This document shows positions 10,699 through 21,571 of a DNA stretch of 64,000 bases, one piece after another (positions within the stretch are counted from its first letter, which is position 1; each line of letters opens with the position of its first letter). The stretch is from Rhodosporidiobolus odoratus (taxonomy: Eukaryota; Basidiomycota; Microbotryomycetes; Sporidiobolales; Sporidiobolaceae). Where the stretch lies: positions 1,860,001 to 1,924,000 of the forward strand of contig JAOANU010000001.1 of NCBI GenBank assembly GCA_034387635.1. Direction: 5' to 3'. Under the pieces are notes generated by a model. The model worked only from the letters and a program-made list of their open reading frames with translations, was not told the DNA's origin and searched no databases. The translations under genes and the position numbers were made by a program.

Positions 10699-12658
10699 TC
10701 ACTGGTAAAACGCACCCCAGACTTCACCTCCCGACTTCGCATCGAACTTGATATCCGCGCCCGCGCGGGCAAACCCAGCTTGACCCTTGGAGAACTGAAT
10801 GGTGTATGAGTTGACGGTGAGGGTGACGACACCTTGGGTGACGACAAAGGTGAGCGGGCCGTCGAGGGAGGATACTTCCTCGATGGGAGAGTCGGCAGTG
10901 AGGGTGACGGAGAGCAGGTCGAATTCGGCGATAGGCTGAATCGCGAGCAGGCATCAGTGACTTGAGGCTCGTAGAGATCAGGGTCACGAAGGAGGGAAGA
11001 GAAAAGAAGGAGACAGGACGGCAAAGGGAAGCGGAGAAACTGCATGAGGAGAAAAGGCGCACAACATTGTAGTGACGGGTCAAGCCATTCTTGCCTTTGC
11101 TCCACTGGTCTTTATACTTGAGCAAGAGCTCGGAAGACGGCAAGTGACGGTAGCTGAGCATGTCAACGAACGTTGAAGTGCCGCCTTGTTCTTCCGTGCC
11201 AAGGCCGTGAGCGACCTGGATGTCCCAGGGTAAAAGAGCAGATCAGCAACGCACCGGGCCCACAAGCTAAACAAGGGGGGCAGGAACGTGGCGCAGAAGT
11301 AAGAGACGTACCATGTTGTCCGAGTTCGCCATGCACTCGATGATGTCGCCCTCGACGTACGCGTGGAGGTCATCAGCTATGGATGACATGAGCAGTATGG
11401 GGTCAGTAAATTTACGCCATGAACAAAAGAAGCTCGAACAGGACTGACCGAGGATCCAAGCGCCCTCTCCCTTTTCCATCCTCATCAAGTTCATCAAAGC
11501 GGTGGCAGTAATCGACCCAACATCCTCCTGTCCATAGGTTTCAGTCGAAATCCTCCAAACGCGAGCCATAGCCTCCGCCTCCGTCTCCTTGGACGCGTTG
11601 GCGTCACCGCGCGCCGTGAAAGCGTTTGCAGCGCCGAAGACGGCCTCGGCACCGTCCTTGTCTAGCCGTGTCGAGATGCGCTGGGTGAGGTCTTTCACTT
11701 TCGACTGAGGGAGATTGATCGCCTCGCCGAATAGGGAACGGAGGATGGCCTTTGCTCCGGAGTCGGAGGGGGAGGAAGAAGCGGTGGTCTTGAGGGAAGA
11801 GAGGGTGTCGGGCTTGAAGATTTCGGAGAACTCGGGAACGGCAGGGAGAATGGCAGCGAGCTGCTCAAGGGGGCGGAAACCGACGAAGGCTGCCAGGGGT
11901 AGACTGGGTAAGCCGCAATTCCGCAGGCTGGAAAAGGCGAGAACTTGAGCGCACCGGTGAAAGGACTCAACGCGACACCGACTTCGGGCTTGGCGTTCGA
12001 GTCGACAAAAATTTCATTTTTCCCTTCCTGCTGCTTCTCCTGCTCCTTGAGCTACGCGAGTCTCCAGGGCAATCAGCAGTGCCCCGTTCCATTCGGCGAC
12101 AGGCTAAGGAGCGAGACATACCTTGGCTCCCAGCTTCTTGTCCGGGTGGCACTGCAGCGGCAACGGCTTGTCGAAGCTGAGCACCTTGAAGAGGAAGGGC
12201 AAATCATTCGGGTACTGCGAGGACATCTGACTATCCTTGAGCAGCTTGTCGCCGAGGTAGAACTTCGGGTCCTTCTGGATAAGGTCCTTCAGCAGTTCAT
12301 CCTTTCCTTCAACGTAGCAGGGGCCGTTCTGATGCGTCGAGCCCTGCAGAAAACCGTCGATGAGCGTTTTTCTCCAGGACGAGAGCGTGAAGAAAAGGGA
12401 GTCTTACGAGCCAGATCTCGCCGTATGGCTGGTTCTTTTTGATACCACCGTCCTTCCCGACGCTCTCCTTGAGCGACTGCGTCTCCTGGCTGTACTGGGC
12501 GGCCCAGCTTTCCAACCCATTGCGGCCATACCTGGTGGTGAAAGCGCGCTGAGGTCAGCTGAAAGGGCTAGGCAGAGCTGGTCTCGTAAGGGGACATACG
12601 GGAAGGGCTGGAGGAAAGGCTTGAGCTGGACAATGGCGGGCAAAGAAGCGGTGGACAT
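10699..12658 (-). CDS. PMI40: Mannose-6-phosphate isomerase (type I)
   Basis: Zinc enzyme interconverting fructose-6-phosphate and mannose-6-phosphate, the entry to GDP-mannose for glycosylation and wall mannan. Seen in order: QLKPFLQPFPYGRNGLE, KNQPYGEIWL, DLPFLFKVLS, QCHPDK (Gln and His zinc ligands), NAKPEVGVALSPF (Glu ligand), VGFRPLEQL, LADDLHAYVEGDIIECMA (His ligand) and SDNM. The C-terminal beta domain ends SGGEVWGAFYQ. All expected metal ligands are present. The usual NHKPE motif is NAKPE here; that His is not a metal ligand in the family, so activity should be intact. Start chosen at the ATG at 12658 (MSTASLPAIVQL); an in-frame ATG at 12697 would add 13 residues. At least seven short introns. 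Confidence 0.93.
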
Positions 12659-13074
12659 GTTGTGCGATGTGGTGTTCTTGGGAAATGAGAAGGTCACGTC
12701 AATTTTCGAGCGCTGACAGACGGCTTGCGCTGGCTATGGACCCACTGTGTAGGTATGATAGAGTAGAGAGGGAGCAGATACAGTCGAAAACGCGCGTCGC
12801 CTGCGCTCGCTCGCTCGCGCCCCGCGAAACGCGGCCGAGGAGATTGACGTCGCTCCCTGTCAAAGTTCGGACAACGGCCTCGGACACTACAAACTGCATG
12901 TACCTTTGACCTGACTTTCGAGACTGATGGCTCCTTCAAGCCCATACAGTCCTGAAAAGCGCGTGCGAGCGGCGCCAACGGTCCCGCTCCAAGCCTTTTC
13001 CAATCCGGCTCTTCCTCCTGCGCTCCCGCGAATGTACACTTTGACAGCGAAATTCGTTCCGCATCGAGAGAGTG
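12659..13074. other. Intergenic: LSM4 3' flank and PMI40 promoter
   Basis: Minus-strand spacer of 416 bases. Open frames here are short, and the one reading into LSM4 is its 3' flank in another frame. No RNA gene seen. Confidence 0.4.
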
Positions 13075-14129
13075 TTACATCCCGCGTCCCCTTGCACCTC
13101 GTGCAGAACTGCCGCCGCCACGCCCACGTCCGCGTTCTCCACCGCGACCTGTTTAGTAGAAAGGGAAAAGACATGGGGGACGGTCAGTCTCAGACTCTTG
13201 AATTTGGGCGGCCTGTCCCGGTCCGTAGACTCCCGAAGCCACCCACGCCTCGTAGCTGGCCGGCAGCAACCCAAGTCCCACCCAGGACTGGAAAAATTGG
13301 GGAAGAAAAGAAACGCACCCCTGCCGCCCATCCCTCCTCGTCCTGCAACAGCTGCCCCTCGTCCACCTCGTCCGCCCGGCCCGTGACCTCGTCTCCGTTG
13401 CTCTTCTTCTTGCTCCTTGACTTGGTCGATGAGCTGTGAGGAAGGCGTCGTGAAGCGGGGATCGAGGAATGTCGGCGAGATGGAGGCGGAGATGGCGGTG
13501 GAAGTGGCGGCGTAGGCGCAGCGGAAGGGCGCGGGGAGGGAGAAGAGGACCGAGTGCAAGAACGATCAGTATAGATAGGAACGGCTGCGAAGGAGGAAGA
13601 CAAACATTTTCTGCCACCCGAATGTACTTGATCTGCTCGTAAATCGCGCAATGAAATTACCCGTGATCAGCTGAGGTCATTGGGTACTGAAGGCCAGACC
13701 AACAGCACAGGAAGAGCCGGAAGAGGGGGCAGCGTACATTGTTTCCCCTCACATACGCCTCCGGCAACTTCCAAAACCGTTCACCGTCCTGCGTGCGCCA
13801 AGCGGTCAGCGTCCCATTCCTGAGCCGTCGTTCGGAGTCTGGCGGGAAAGTACGTACTGTGCTAGTCTGGTACACCTCCTTCAATGTGAGGTTCATGAAG
13901 TTGTCGCAAGCTACCAGGTGACCGTTGAACGTCTCGCCGTTCTTCAGTTCCACCAGCTGTGTGCGCTCATGCGGATCGCTTGATCAGCGAGACTCGAGGA
14001 GTGGAGCAGGCGCGGAGAGGCGTACCATGGGTTTCGCCTGGGCGGCGTGAAGGAGCGCGAGGGGAAGCTGCGATCATAGAAGGCTGAGTACCGAGTTTGA
14101 ATGAGCGTCTAGTGAGCAGGTCATACCAT
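13075..14129 (-). CDS. LSM4: U6 snRNA-associated Sm-like protein LSm4
   Basis: Subunit of the LSm1-7 decapping ring and the LSm2-8 ring on U6 snRNA. After splicing: [86 protein letters not shown], then an RGG tail ending RGARGRGM. Both Sm motifs are intact, and an RGG tail is typical of LSm4. The gene has seven coding exons. The first contributes only the ATG (14127-14129), followed directly by a GTATGA donor. This start is supported because ATG joined to CTTCCC gives the family's conserved MLPLxLL N-terminus. HUB1 lies upstream on the same strand. Confidence 0.92.
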
Positions 14130-14344
14130 TCTGTGCGAGACGAGGTGAGGTAGGACCGTGAGAAGTCGAAACAGCGATGAGGAGGGCGAACAGTGACTTT
14201 CATAACTTGCACTTTTGGCCTATTAGACTTGACTGGCAGAGCCGTGTGACTCGTATAAGCCGGTACCACCGTGCAGCTTCTCAGATGTATTATGTTTACA
14301 GACTCGTAAGGTGATTCATACTGTTCCCTCCTTTTCCTCTGGCA

Positions 14345-15073
14345 TTACTGCATCTCCAGCGACATACCATCGTTGATCTACGACACATAGCTCATCTTAG
14401 GGTCAGTATGCCATACTCAGTCGAGCGAGGGGAAGCCAAAAAGGCCGAGTAGGAGGACAGGGCACGGAAAAGATTGCGGAAGAGAAACCGACCTCGTAGT
14501 CTGACAGGGTGATACTGCACGGGGCAGGAGTCAGATGGGGGGGAAAGACCATGGATACGAGAAGGAGCGCACTGGTCTTTGTAGATAGTGTACCTGTACA
14601 GGATAGAGTGTGGGAAGCAGGAGAAGGTCAGTAATGGGCCAGAGCAAGCCACTGCCAACGGCGACCGATGTTTCGGAGACTACTGAGAGCCTTACCACTT
14701 CTTCAGTACGATCTTCTCTCTGCGAAGCGCGCCCAGGAAACAGGGGTCAGCTACGTTCTGCGAGTTGAAGGCAGAAAGAAAATGGCAGATCTGCGCGGTG
14801 GACTCACGACTTGGTACCGGTCTGCGCAGCGATCAGCTTTTTCAGGTCGCCAACGGTGTCGTTTGAGCTGCACGCCGCGTAGGAGGCAGGGCATCAGGGG
14901 GTCCACGGCCGCAAAGAGGGAACTGGTGGAAGTGGGGAGAAAAGCGAGAACGCACTCGCACTTGACGCGGACTGCGAGAGGCAGCAGGTGAGCGGCCGGA
15001 GTGACGAGCTGAGAGAGAACTGCGTACCTTTGTTTCCGAGACGGTCGTTTGCGATGACTTCAATGAGACCCAT
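14345..15073 (-). CDS. HUB1: Ubiquitin-like splicing modifier Hub1/UBL5
   Basis: Small ubiquitin-like protein that binds Snu66 in the tri-snRNP non-covalently and influences 5' splice-site choice. Seven exons give 73 residues. Recognisable blocks are IEVIANDRLGNK, VRVKC, NDTVGDLKKLIAAQTGTK, KIVLKKWYTIYKDHITLSD and YEINDGMSLEMQ. Exon 2 is only 16 bases (VRVKC region). The family normally ends LELYYQ; this one stops as LEMQ, lacking the Tyr pair that gives Hub1 its hallmark. The usual TRWNKI is TKSEKI here. Start at 15073 gives MGLIEVIAND, two residues longer than the common MIEVV start. It is divergent from NAB2, with 313 bases between the starts. Confidence 0.92.
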
Positions 15074-15386
15074 TTCGACGAGAAGAAGGTCGAGGATAAG
15101 ATTGGAAAAGGCGTGAGGCGGTAGGGCTGAAGTGTGTTGAGCCACTGCAGGAGTTCTGTCTGGTCTGGAGCGACTCTTGGGAGGACTGAACAGTTGTATG
15201 GAGGTCAGACTTGTTGTCATTCTTCGCTTGCCACTTGTTTCCCACTTTCACCTCGCATACGCAGCGTAGACCGCCCAGTAGCAAGTGTAGTGTAGACACA
15301 ACCACATCAGCACTCCTCTCCCAACCACCCGCGTTCGCCCCGTCCTTTCGTCGTCTTTCAGTTACCGTCTTTCTCCTACTCCCGTC
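15074..15386. promoter_or_regulatory. Divergent HUB1/NAB2 promoter
   Basis: The 313 bases between two divergent start codons must serve two RNA-processing genes. The NAB2-proximal part is CT-rich. No specific motif identified. Confidence 0.45.
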
Positions 15387-17487
15387 ATGGCAACCCCCGA
15401 CATTGTTCCATCAAGCCCAGAGGGACAGGCCCTGCAGGTATGTACAGCAGTTCCCATGCTCTATGGACAACACTGACCTTTGTTGTTGTTCAGGCGGCCA
15501 TTCAGAAGCAGCTCGCAAGTCTTGGATGGAGCACAGAGGATGATACGGTCATGGCGTACGCTCCCGCCCCAATCTAGACACCGCTCTATGTACCAGGTAC
15601 TGACTTCGGTGCGTCCGCAGCGAGTACTGCCTGGTCATGCTCGGAAACCGGAAAACGGCCGGTATGCCCCTTCCATCCACTTCCTTCCCTCGCTAATTGG
15701 CTCAAGCTGATCTCGCCTCTTGATGAACTGCAGACCAAATCTCGACTGAGCTCTCTGATCTCATCGGCGGCGACTTTGACGCTTCTTTCGTATCATGGCT
15801 CTTCACCGAAGTGAAGAAGCATTACCCTCCTGCACCGTCGTCGCCTCCTTCCGCACCTACCGGCCCTGCCGCCACTACGCAAGGCGGAGCGAACGGCGTA
15901 CCGGCTCGCCCCTCGGGCCCTGTTGGAGGAGGACGCATCTTCGGCGCAGCTGCTGGCGGTGTCAAGCGGGATGCCCGCGATATGGAGGGTGCAGGACAGG
16001 ATGGCCGGGCGCAAAGGCAGAGGACGGATGTACCGAGCGGACCGCGAGGTGCAGGTCCCAGAAGTCTGTTTGATCGGGTGAATGGCAACAACCCGCAATT
16101 CGCGCCAGGAAGGACGATGGGACCGGTCAACAATACGGGAATGCCGCAGCCTGCGTTCGATGCTGTGCGTTTTCTTCCAGTCCGACTCTCTTCAGCGCGG
16201 TTGACACTCTCGTATTAGATCACGCAAACTGTCCAAGCCATCCTCTCCGGCGCTCACCCTTCCGTACTCGCCAATATCCCCTTCCCCGCTCTCGCCGCCC
16301 ACCCTTCTGCCAACCTCCTCCCTCCTCACATCATGGCCCAAGCCCAAGCCAACGCTGTGGCGCAAGCTCAAGCCCTCGCCACCATGCAAAACGTCTGGAA
16401 CGCTCCTCCTGGCGCGCTGGCTGGCGCCGGTGCTTTCGGAGCGGTTGCAACAGGTCCGGCAAGTGGGTTCAACCCTACAGCAACGCCTTTCCAGCCTTCC
16501 TTCGCCAATCCCACTTCTCCCGCTCGCCCTCAAAAGACGAGATCTGCGGCCCCGCCTGTCGCCCTGCCGAGCAAGCCGGAGAAGGAGGATATCTGCAAGC
16601 ACGGCGTCGACTGTACGAAGGCGCAGTGCCCGTTCTCGCATCCTAGCCCGGTAGCGACCAAGGAGAGTGGGTTGGTGCTGAGCAGCGCAGCATGCGAGAA
16701 GCAGCTGAAGTGCGAGGACGCGGTTCGTTCCTTCCTATTCTTCAACCTCCTGTTCGCGCAATCACCCTTACTGAACCGCTTACCTACAGGACTGCCCGAA
16801 GTCGCACGTCTCGCGCGCACAGCTCGTAGCTCCCTCTTCCGCCGTTTCTTCCGCCGCCGCCCCTGCAGCTTCCACTCGCGCAGCTCCTCCTTCCGCCACC
16901 GCCGCCACGCAAGGTACTCCATGCAAGTTTGGAGCGCAGTGCACTCGTCCTGGCTGCTTCTTCGTCCATCCGTGGGATGTGAATGGTGTCCCGAACGGTC
17001 CGCCAGGTGGTATGCCGTGCAGGTACGGAGCATCGTGCACAAGGCGTGAGTCTCCCTCTCTCTTCGGGTTCTACATACAACGCTGACGCACTGTGATTTT
17101 GTAGCCGACTGCCACTTCACTCACCCCGCTTCGCGTTCCGCCCCCTTCTCGCGCACAAAATCCGGTCAATACACCAACAAGACCGCCTCCTTCTCCGGTT
17201 CCGCCGGCGCCAAGAAAGCGCAACAAGAATCTGGGATTGGCTCCTGGCCTTCTGAGAGCAAAGAGCACGTTTCGGAGCGGTTGAAGCGGTTCTCGGGGGG
17301 TGAAGCGGGCAAGGACGGGCAAGGTGAGGGAACCGAGGGAGTTGAGAGGATTGTGCCTGGTCAGAAGCAGCAGCAAGATGGGAAAGATGGAGAGGCTAAG
17401 GTTGAGATTCATTTTTCGGATGATGAGGAGGAGCAGGGGAAGAAGGAGGTCAAGTCGGAGGGGGAGAAGCCGGCGGTTGCGGCCTGA
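15387..17487 (+). CDS. NAB2: Nab2/ZC3H14-type poly(A)-binding zinc-finger protein
   Basis: Nuclear poly(A) RNA-binding protein controlling tail length and mRNA export. The N-terminus is a PWI-like helical domain: GQALQAAIQKQLASLGW, EYCLVMLGNRKTADQI, DLIGGDFDASFVSWLF. A Pro/Ala-rich linker follows, then CCCH fingers of spacing C-x5-C-x4-C-x3-H: CKHGVDCTKAQCPFSH, CEKQLKCEDADCPKSH, CKFGAQCTRPGCFFVH and CRYGASCTRPDCHFTH; the second and fourth span introns. I count four fingers; related proteins commonly have five to seven. The C-terminus is acidic, with HFSDDEEEQ. The start ATG at 15387 gives MATPDIVPSS. The finger spacing plus the PWI-like fold make the family call secure. Confidence 0.88.
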
Positions 17488-19960
17488 AGAAGAGGCGGCG
17501 GTAGTATAGTTTAGTACCCATGCCTCACCATACATCGTACAGCGACCGTATTTCTTCCACCGCACTTTGCGTTTGTTTCCTCGATCAATAAAGTGTGTGT
17601 TTCTTCCGGGTGGCAGAGGAAGATCCCTCTGACCCCTCTGCTCCCTCTGTTTTTCGAGTCCGTTCACGAGAGTAGGCACCGCAAGCTTCGCTGGTCATAG
17701 CAGAGAAGCAGAAAGCTGCACCATTACGAGCAAGCGCTTCTCTCGCGCACCTGCAGTGCGCACACTGGCAATGAATAACGTAGTCTGGGACTTGCCTGGC
17801 AGACTCGGGCTCCGCGATGGCACGGCGCTGCGACGAACATGGCAGGCCACAAAGTCAGGAGAACAAGAAAAATGGAGGATTGGCCGCGACACGCAGGCTA
17901 GCACGATCAGTACGTGCACCTCCTTTCGTAACCCGTGTGGGTAGGCGATACGTACTACAGAGACCCAGAGCTTGCTGGCGATGCACAATTACGGAATGGC
18001 CTTCACCGCAGCATCGGCGGAAAACCTCACATTGCTATTCATACTCCGCCTCCTCAGCGGTCCGGCTCTCGGCGAATTCTGTAGCTTTTCACACGGTATG
18101 ACGGGTGTATGTGACCCTCCTATGCTTCCGAGCAATAGTCTGCGAGAGCGAAAAGCGGATTGGGAAGGTCAAAAGGTCAAGAAAGCATTCTCGGAGGCGC
18201 TCTCGCTGTTCTGCTGGGCAGTAGGCAGTCCGACTTGGACGTCGGAGCAGCTACCTGGAATAGCTCGGCGACTGCACTGAGCAGCACGTACAACGCGGTG
18301 TTAACCCTCGCGGTCACCCTTGGGTGAATGGTATTCTGCAATCTCCTGTCGTGCACCACTCTCGCATTCTTATGGGTCCATTGAAGCTGGATGTGGGCAC
18401 TGGTGTGTCGAGTAGGTGAAAAGTGCAAACGGGAAAAGGGTGAGCCGAGTGGGACGGTTGAACAGGAGTCAAGGTGCAAAACTGAATGCATGCGGATCGG
18501 ACATACGAAGCGGATGCCGTGAGCGAGCTGCGCACTGCGCGGCTGCTGATGTCACCCTGAGCAAGCAAAAGCGGGGAAGAGGCGAATCTCCTTCTTTCCT
18601 TTCTTTCTCTCACTCGCTTTCAACTCGCTTTCCCTTCTCTCGCTGTTTCCTCCGCTCTGATCTGCTTCGAACGTCCCTACTTCCACTCGACCTCTCAACC
18701 CTCTTCTTCCCCTTCCGCTACTCCTTTCGACTCCTCACTCCCTCTCTCCTCTTCTTCCGCTCTCTCTCCCTAGGTCGGGCTCGGAGTAGGAGACAGACAG
18801 GTTGGGGCTGATCAGAGGTGCGCTCTTTCCTGTACCGTATCTCTCCCCCGTGTAGCAGCTGACCTGTTCCCCTTCTGCAGCTTCCTTCCTCTTCTGCCTC
18901 TCCCCTCACTGTCCTTACTCCAGTTTCGTTTCGACTCGCTTTTTCGACTTTCGATCCTTAGCTGCATGCCGGGCACTTCAGCGGGATCTGCCGAGCGAGT
19001 CAGGAGTCGAAGGAGTTGAGGAGGGTAGGGAACGCAGGTGAGTTTGCCCTTTTCCCTAGATCCGCTGTTCCAAGCAGCTCCCCTTGTCCGTTTTACGAGC
19101 TGACCCGCTCTCAATCCCATAGTCAACTCGCTTCAACCTACCTCCTTCCTCTCTACCCCTGTCCCGCTCCCCCGACTTCACCTCGCCAACGGTTCCAGCT
19201 TTCCTTTTCTTCTCTTTCCTTCTCTCCTTTCACCTCACTCTTCTCCACCAGTCGATGACACCATTCGACCCCCGACACTACCCGAGTTAGCAATTTCTGG
19301 GAGGGGCAGAAGGGCTGTCGGGGCAGGACGGCGCCGGGGTGTGGGAGTGCGATGGGGGGATGGGGGAGATGGAGCACGCATGCCCGGAAGGTCGTTTGGG
19401 AACGGGCGAGGGTGGTCGAGTCCGGTGGTAGAAATTTTTGATCTGGGCTAGGCGAACTAGACCCGTTGTTTAGCATGAAATGCAAACCCCGGAAAACAGA
19501 GCCCTAAGACCAGTATCTAGGTAACCCAGATTCTTTTGCAGCCCAGAATGCCCGAAAAAAGAGACCTTGAGGATGAAAGCATGGCCATCAACGCTAAGTA
19601 AGCCACCCTTGAGAGAGGAGAGAGAAGGGGATATGACGAGGGAAAGAGGGAGGAAAAGGGAGGAACGAAGCTTGACAACAGTGCGGTGGAGGAAACGCTG
19701 AAAGGAGAAGAGCGAGCGAGGAGAAAACCGAACAGGAAGGGCGCAACGCAGAAGGGCGGGTATAGAGGGCGAGAGGGGGATGAGGCACGGGCGCGGTAAG
19801 GTGAAGTATGCGAGGAGAGGAAGAAAGATGCGAGATGCGTAGGGAGGAATCGAGGGTCCGTGTGAGAGAAGATCGAAGATAACGGGAGCATGGTGGCAGA
19901 GAGCCGCTGCAAGGAGGGCGGTGACAGGCGAAGGAACGGTCCTAGGTAGGGTCGACAGGC
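17488..19960. other. 2.5 kb gene-free gap between convergent genes
   Basis: NAB2 ends on the left and the elongase ends on the right, so no promoter is needed here, yet about 2.47 kb separate them. Open frames are short and in atypical composition. Strong plus-strand pyrimidine runs lie near 18590-18780, 18890-18960 and 19080-19250, of the kind found before transcripts in this genome. An Sm-site-like AAATTTTTGA at 19432 is followed by a small hairpin. No protein gene is supportable; an unannotated non-coding transcript is possible. Confidence 0.5.
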
Positions 19961-21571
19961 TTAGTTGGTCTTTTTGGCGACCACGGCAGCAGCGCCCTTG
20001 GCGGCGTTGACCTTGCTCGCGCCGGCAGCCTTCTTCGCGTTGTAAGTCTTCTTGTAGAAAGCGATAAAGAGGAACAAGTACGAGGCTGTGGAGCACAGAG
20101 TCAGGTAAGCCGCAGAGTCTGGGGAACATGCGAGAGAGGCGTATTTGGAGAAGGGGAAAGTCGCGGCCAACGTACTGAGAAGGGCGCAGCCGAAGAGCGC
20201 AGCACCCTCGGTACCAGCGCACGAACCCATGGTGGGCCAAGTGGGCCAGTAGGTAGCAGAAAAGTATGAGTAGGCTGCGCAGGAAGAGCTAAAATCAGCG
20301 AGATCTCAACAGAGACGCGGAAAAGGTTGACATACAAGCGAAGTAGACCGTGAAAAGGTCGATGACGAATTGCGTGATCTGGAGGGTAGTAAGGTATCGC
20401 TTCCACCAGCTGGGAGCAGTAAAGTCATATGGCGGACAGTGAGTCAGTGCCGGCATACTGATATAAGGTAAGAAGAGACGCGTACATCTTGTAGCCAGCA
20501 GCGGTCATGAAGTAGTAGTAGTACCTGCAGCCGGACGGATCAGGGTCGAGGCAGACTAGATGAAGTCAAGGAGATGGACGTACATGAGGACGTGAACAAA
20601 GAGGTTAAGGGTGATGACAACCCAGGAAACGGAGGTGCGACCGTTGAGCTGGGTGTAGCAGAGAACGGCGGTGGCGGTGTGGTGGAACACGTGGAGGAAC
20701 TGGAGCTCCTTCTTCTTGACAACGAGGAAGACCGTGTCGAAAAGTTCCCAGTCTGCGCGGCGGACGTGAGGTCAGCCTCCCCTGTTATACTGATCTCGCC
20801 GAGCGAGCTCACACTTGAACTGCAGGACCAACGAAGCGTTAGCACATGTATCACAGGGTGGAGAAGTAAGAGGGGAAACGCACAAAGTAGTTAATAATGT
20901 AGTAGGTCTCCATGCGAGGGGTCCACGCCTCGTCCGCGCAAATAGCGTAGAAAAGCCCGTGCTTCCAGATGATGGGGCCAATCTGTGCGGGATGCAAGGT
21001 CAGTATGCGAAAGTCAGGCGAAATGCAGCGGATACCAGAACGCACCTCCTCGATCATGAGGGCGAGCACAATGAGCGAACCGGCGGAAAGGAGGAAGTTG
21101 TGCAGCATGAACAGCGGCTTGAAGCCTGGAGAGCGGGATATTTGGCAGTCAGCGCCCTGCACCTGTTTGCATTGTTTGCTTGCTCGAACGTCCGTTCGCG
21201 TCGACCAGTCGCGTTTGGTCGATACCTTCTCGTGACCGCGAACGCGCTACACCTGCGCTTCCTACCCTTAACCTGACTGACATGCCCAGAACGCGTTCCG
21301 CTTCCTTATCTCGAACGCGGGCTGTTCTGCACGAGCCCCAACCCAACTCGTCCTCAAATAGATGAAGCGACGCCCACTCACGGTAAGGCTTGCTGCCGCT
21401 CATTAGAGCTTGTCCGCCGAAGATGACGGCAAGGTAGACCGCGATGGCGGCGGTAACCTCGGTGTGGGTCGACAAGGGCGAGTCGCCAGGGATCCAGCGC
21501 TGGACATTGTAGGGGAGGGAAGGGAGCGGAAGGCTCTGCAAGAGCTGGTAGACGGGGCCGGGGGTAGACAT
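19961..21571 (-). CDS. Very-long-chain fatty acid elongase (ELO family)
   Basis: Membrane condensing enzyme (3-ketoacyl-CoA synthase) of the ER elongation cycle feeding sphingolipid and phospholipid synthesis. Spliced blocks: [49 protein letters not shown]-like [30 protein letters not shown] and the histidine box LHVFHHTAT (HxxHH), then [13 protein letters not shown] and [10 protein letters not shown]. About seven membrane segments are expected. The protein ends VVAKKTN: the terminal KKxx is a classic dilysine ER-retrieval signal. Start at 21571 ([11 protein letters not shown]) is preferred over upstream in-frame codons. Which ELO (1, 2 or 3) cannot be decided from motifs alone. Divergent from AMS2. 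Confidence 0.92.
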
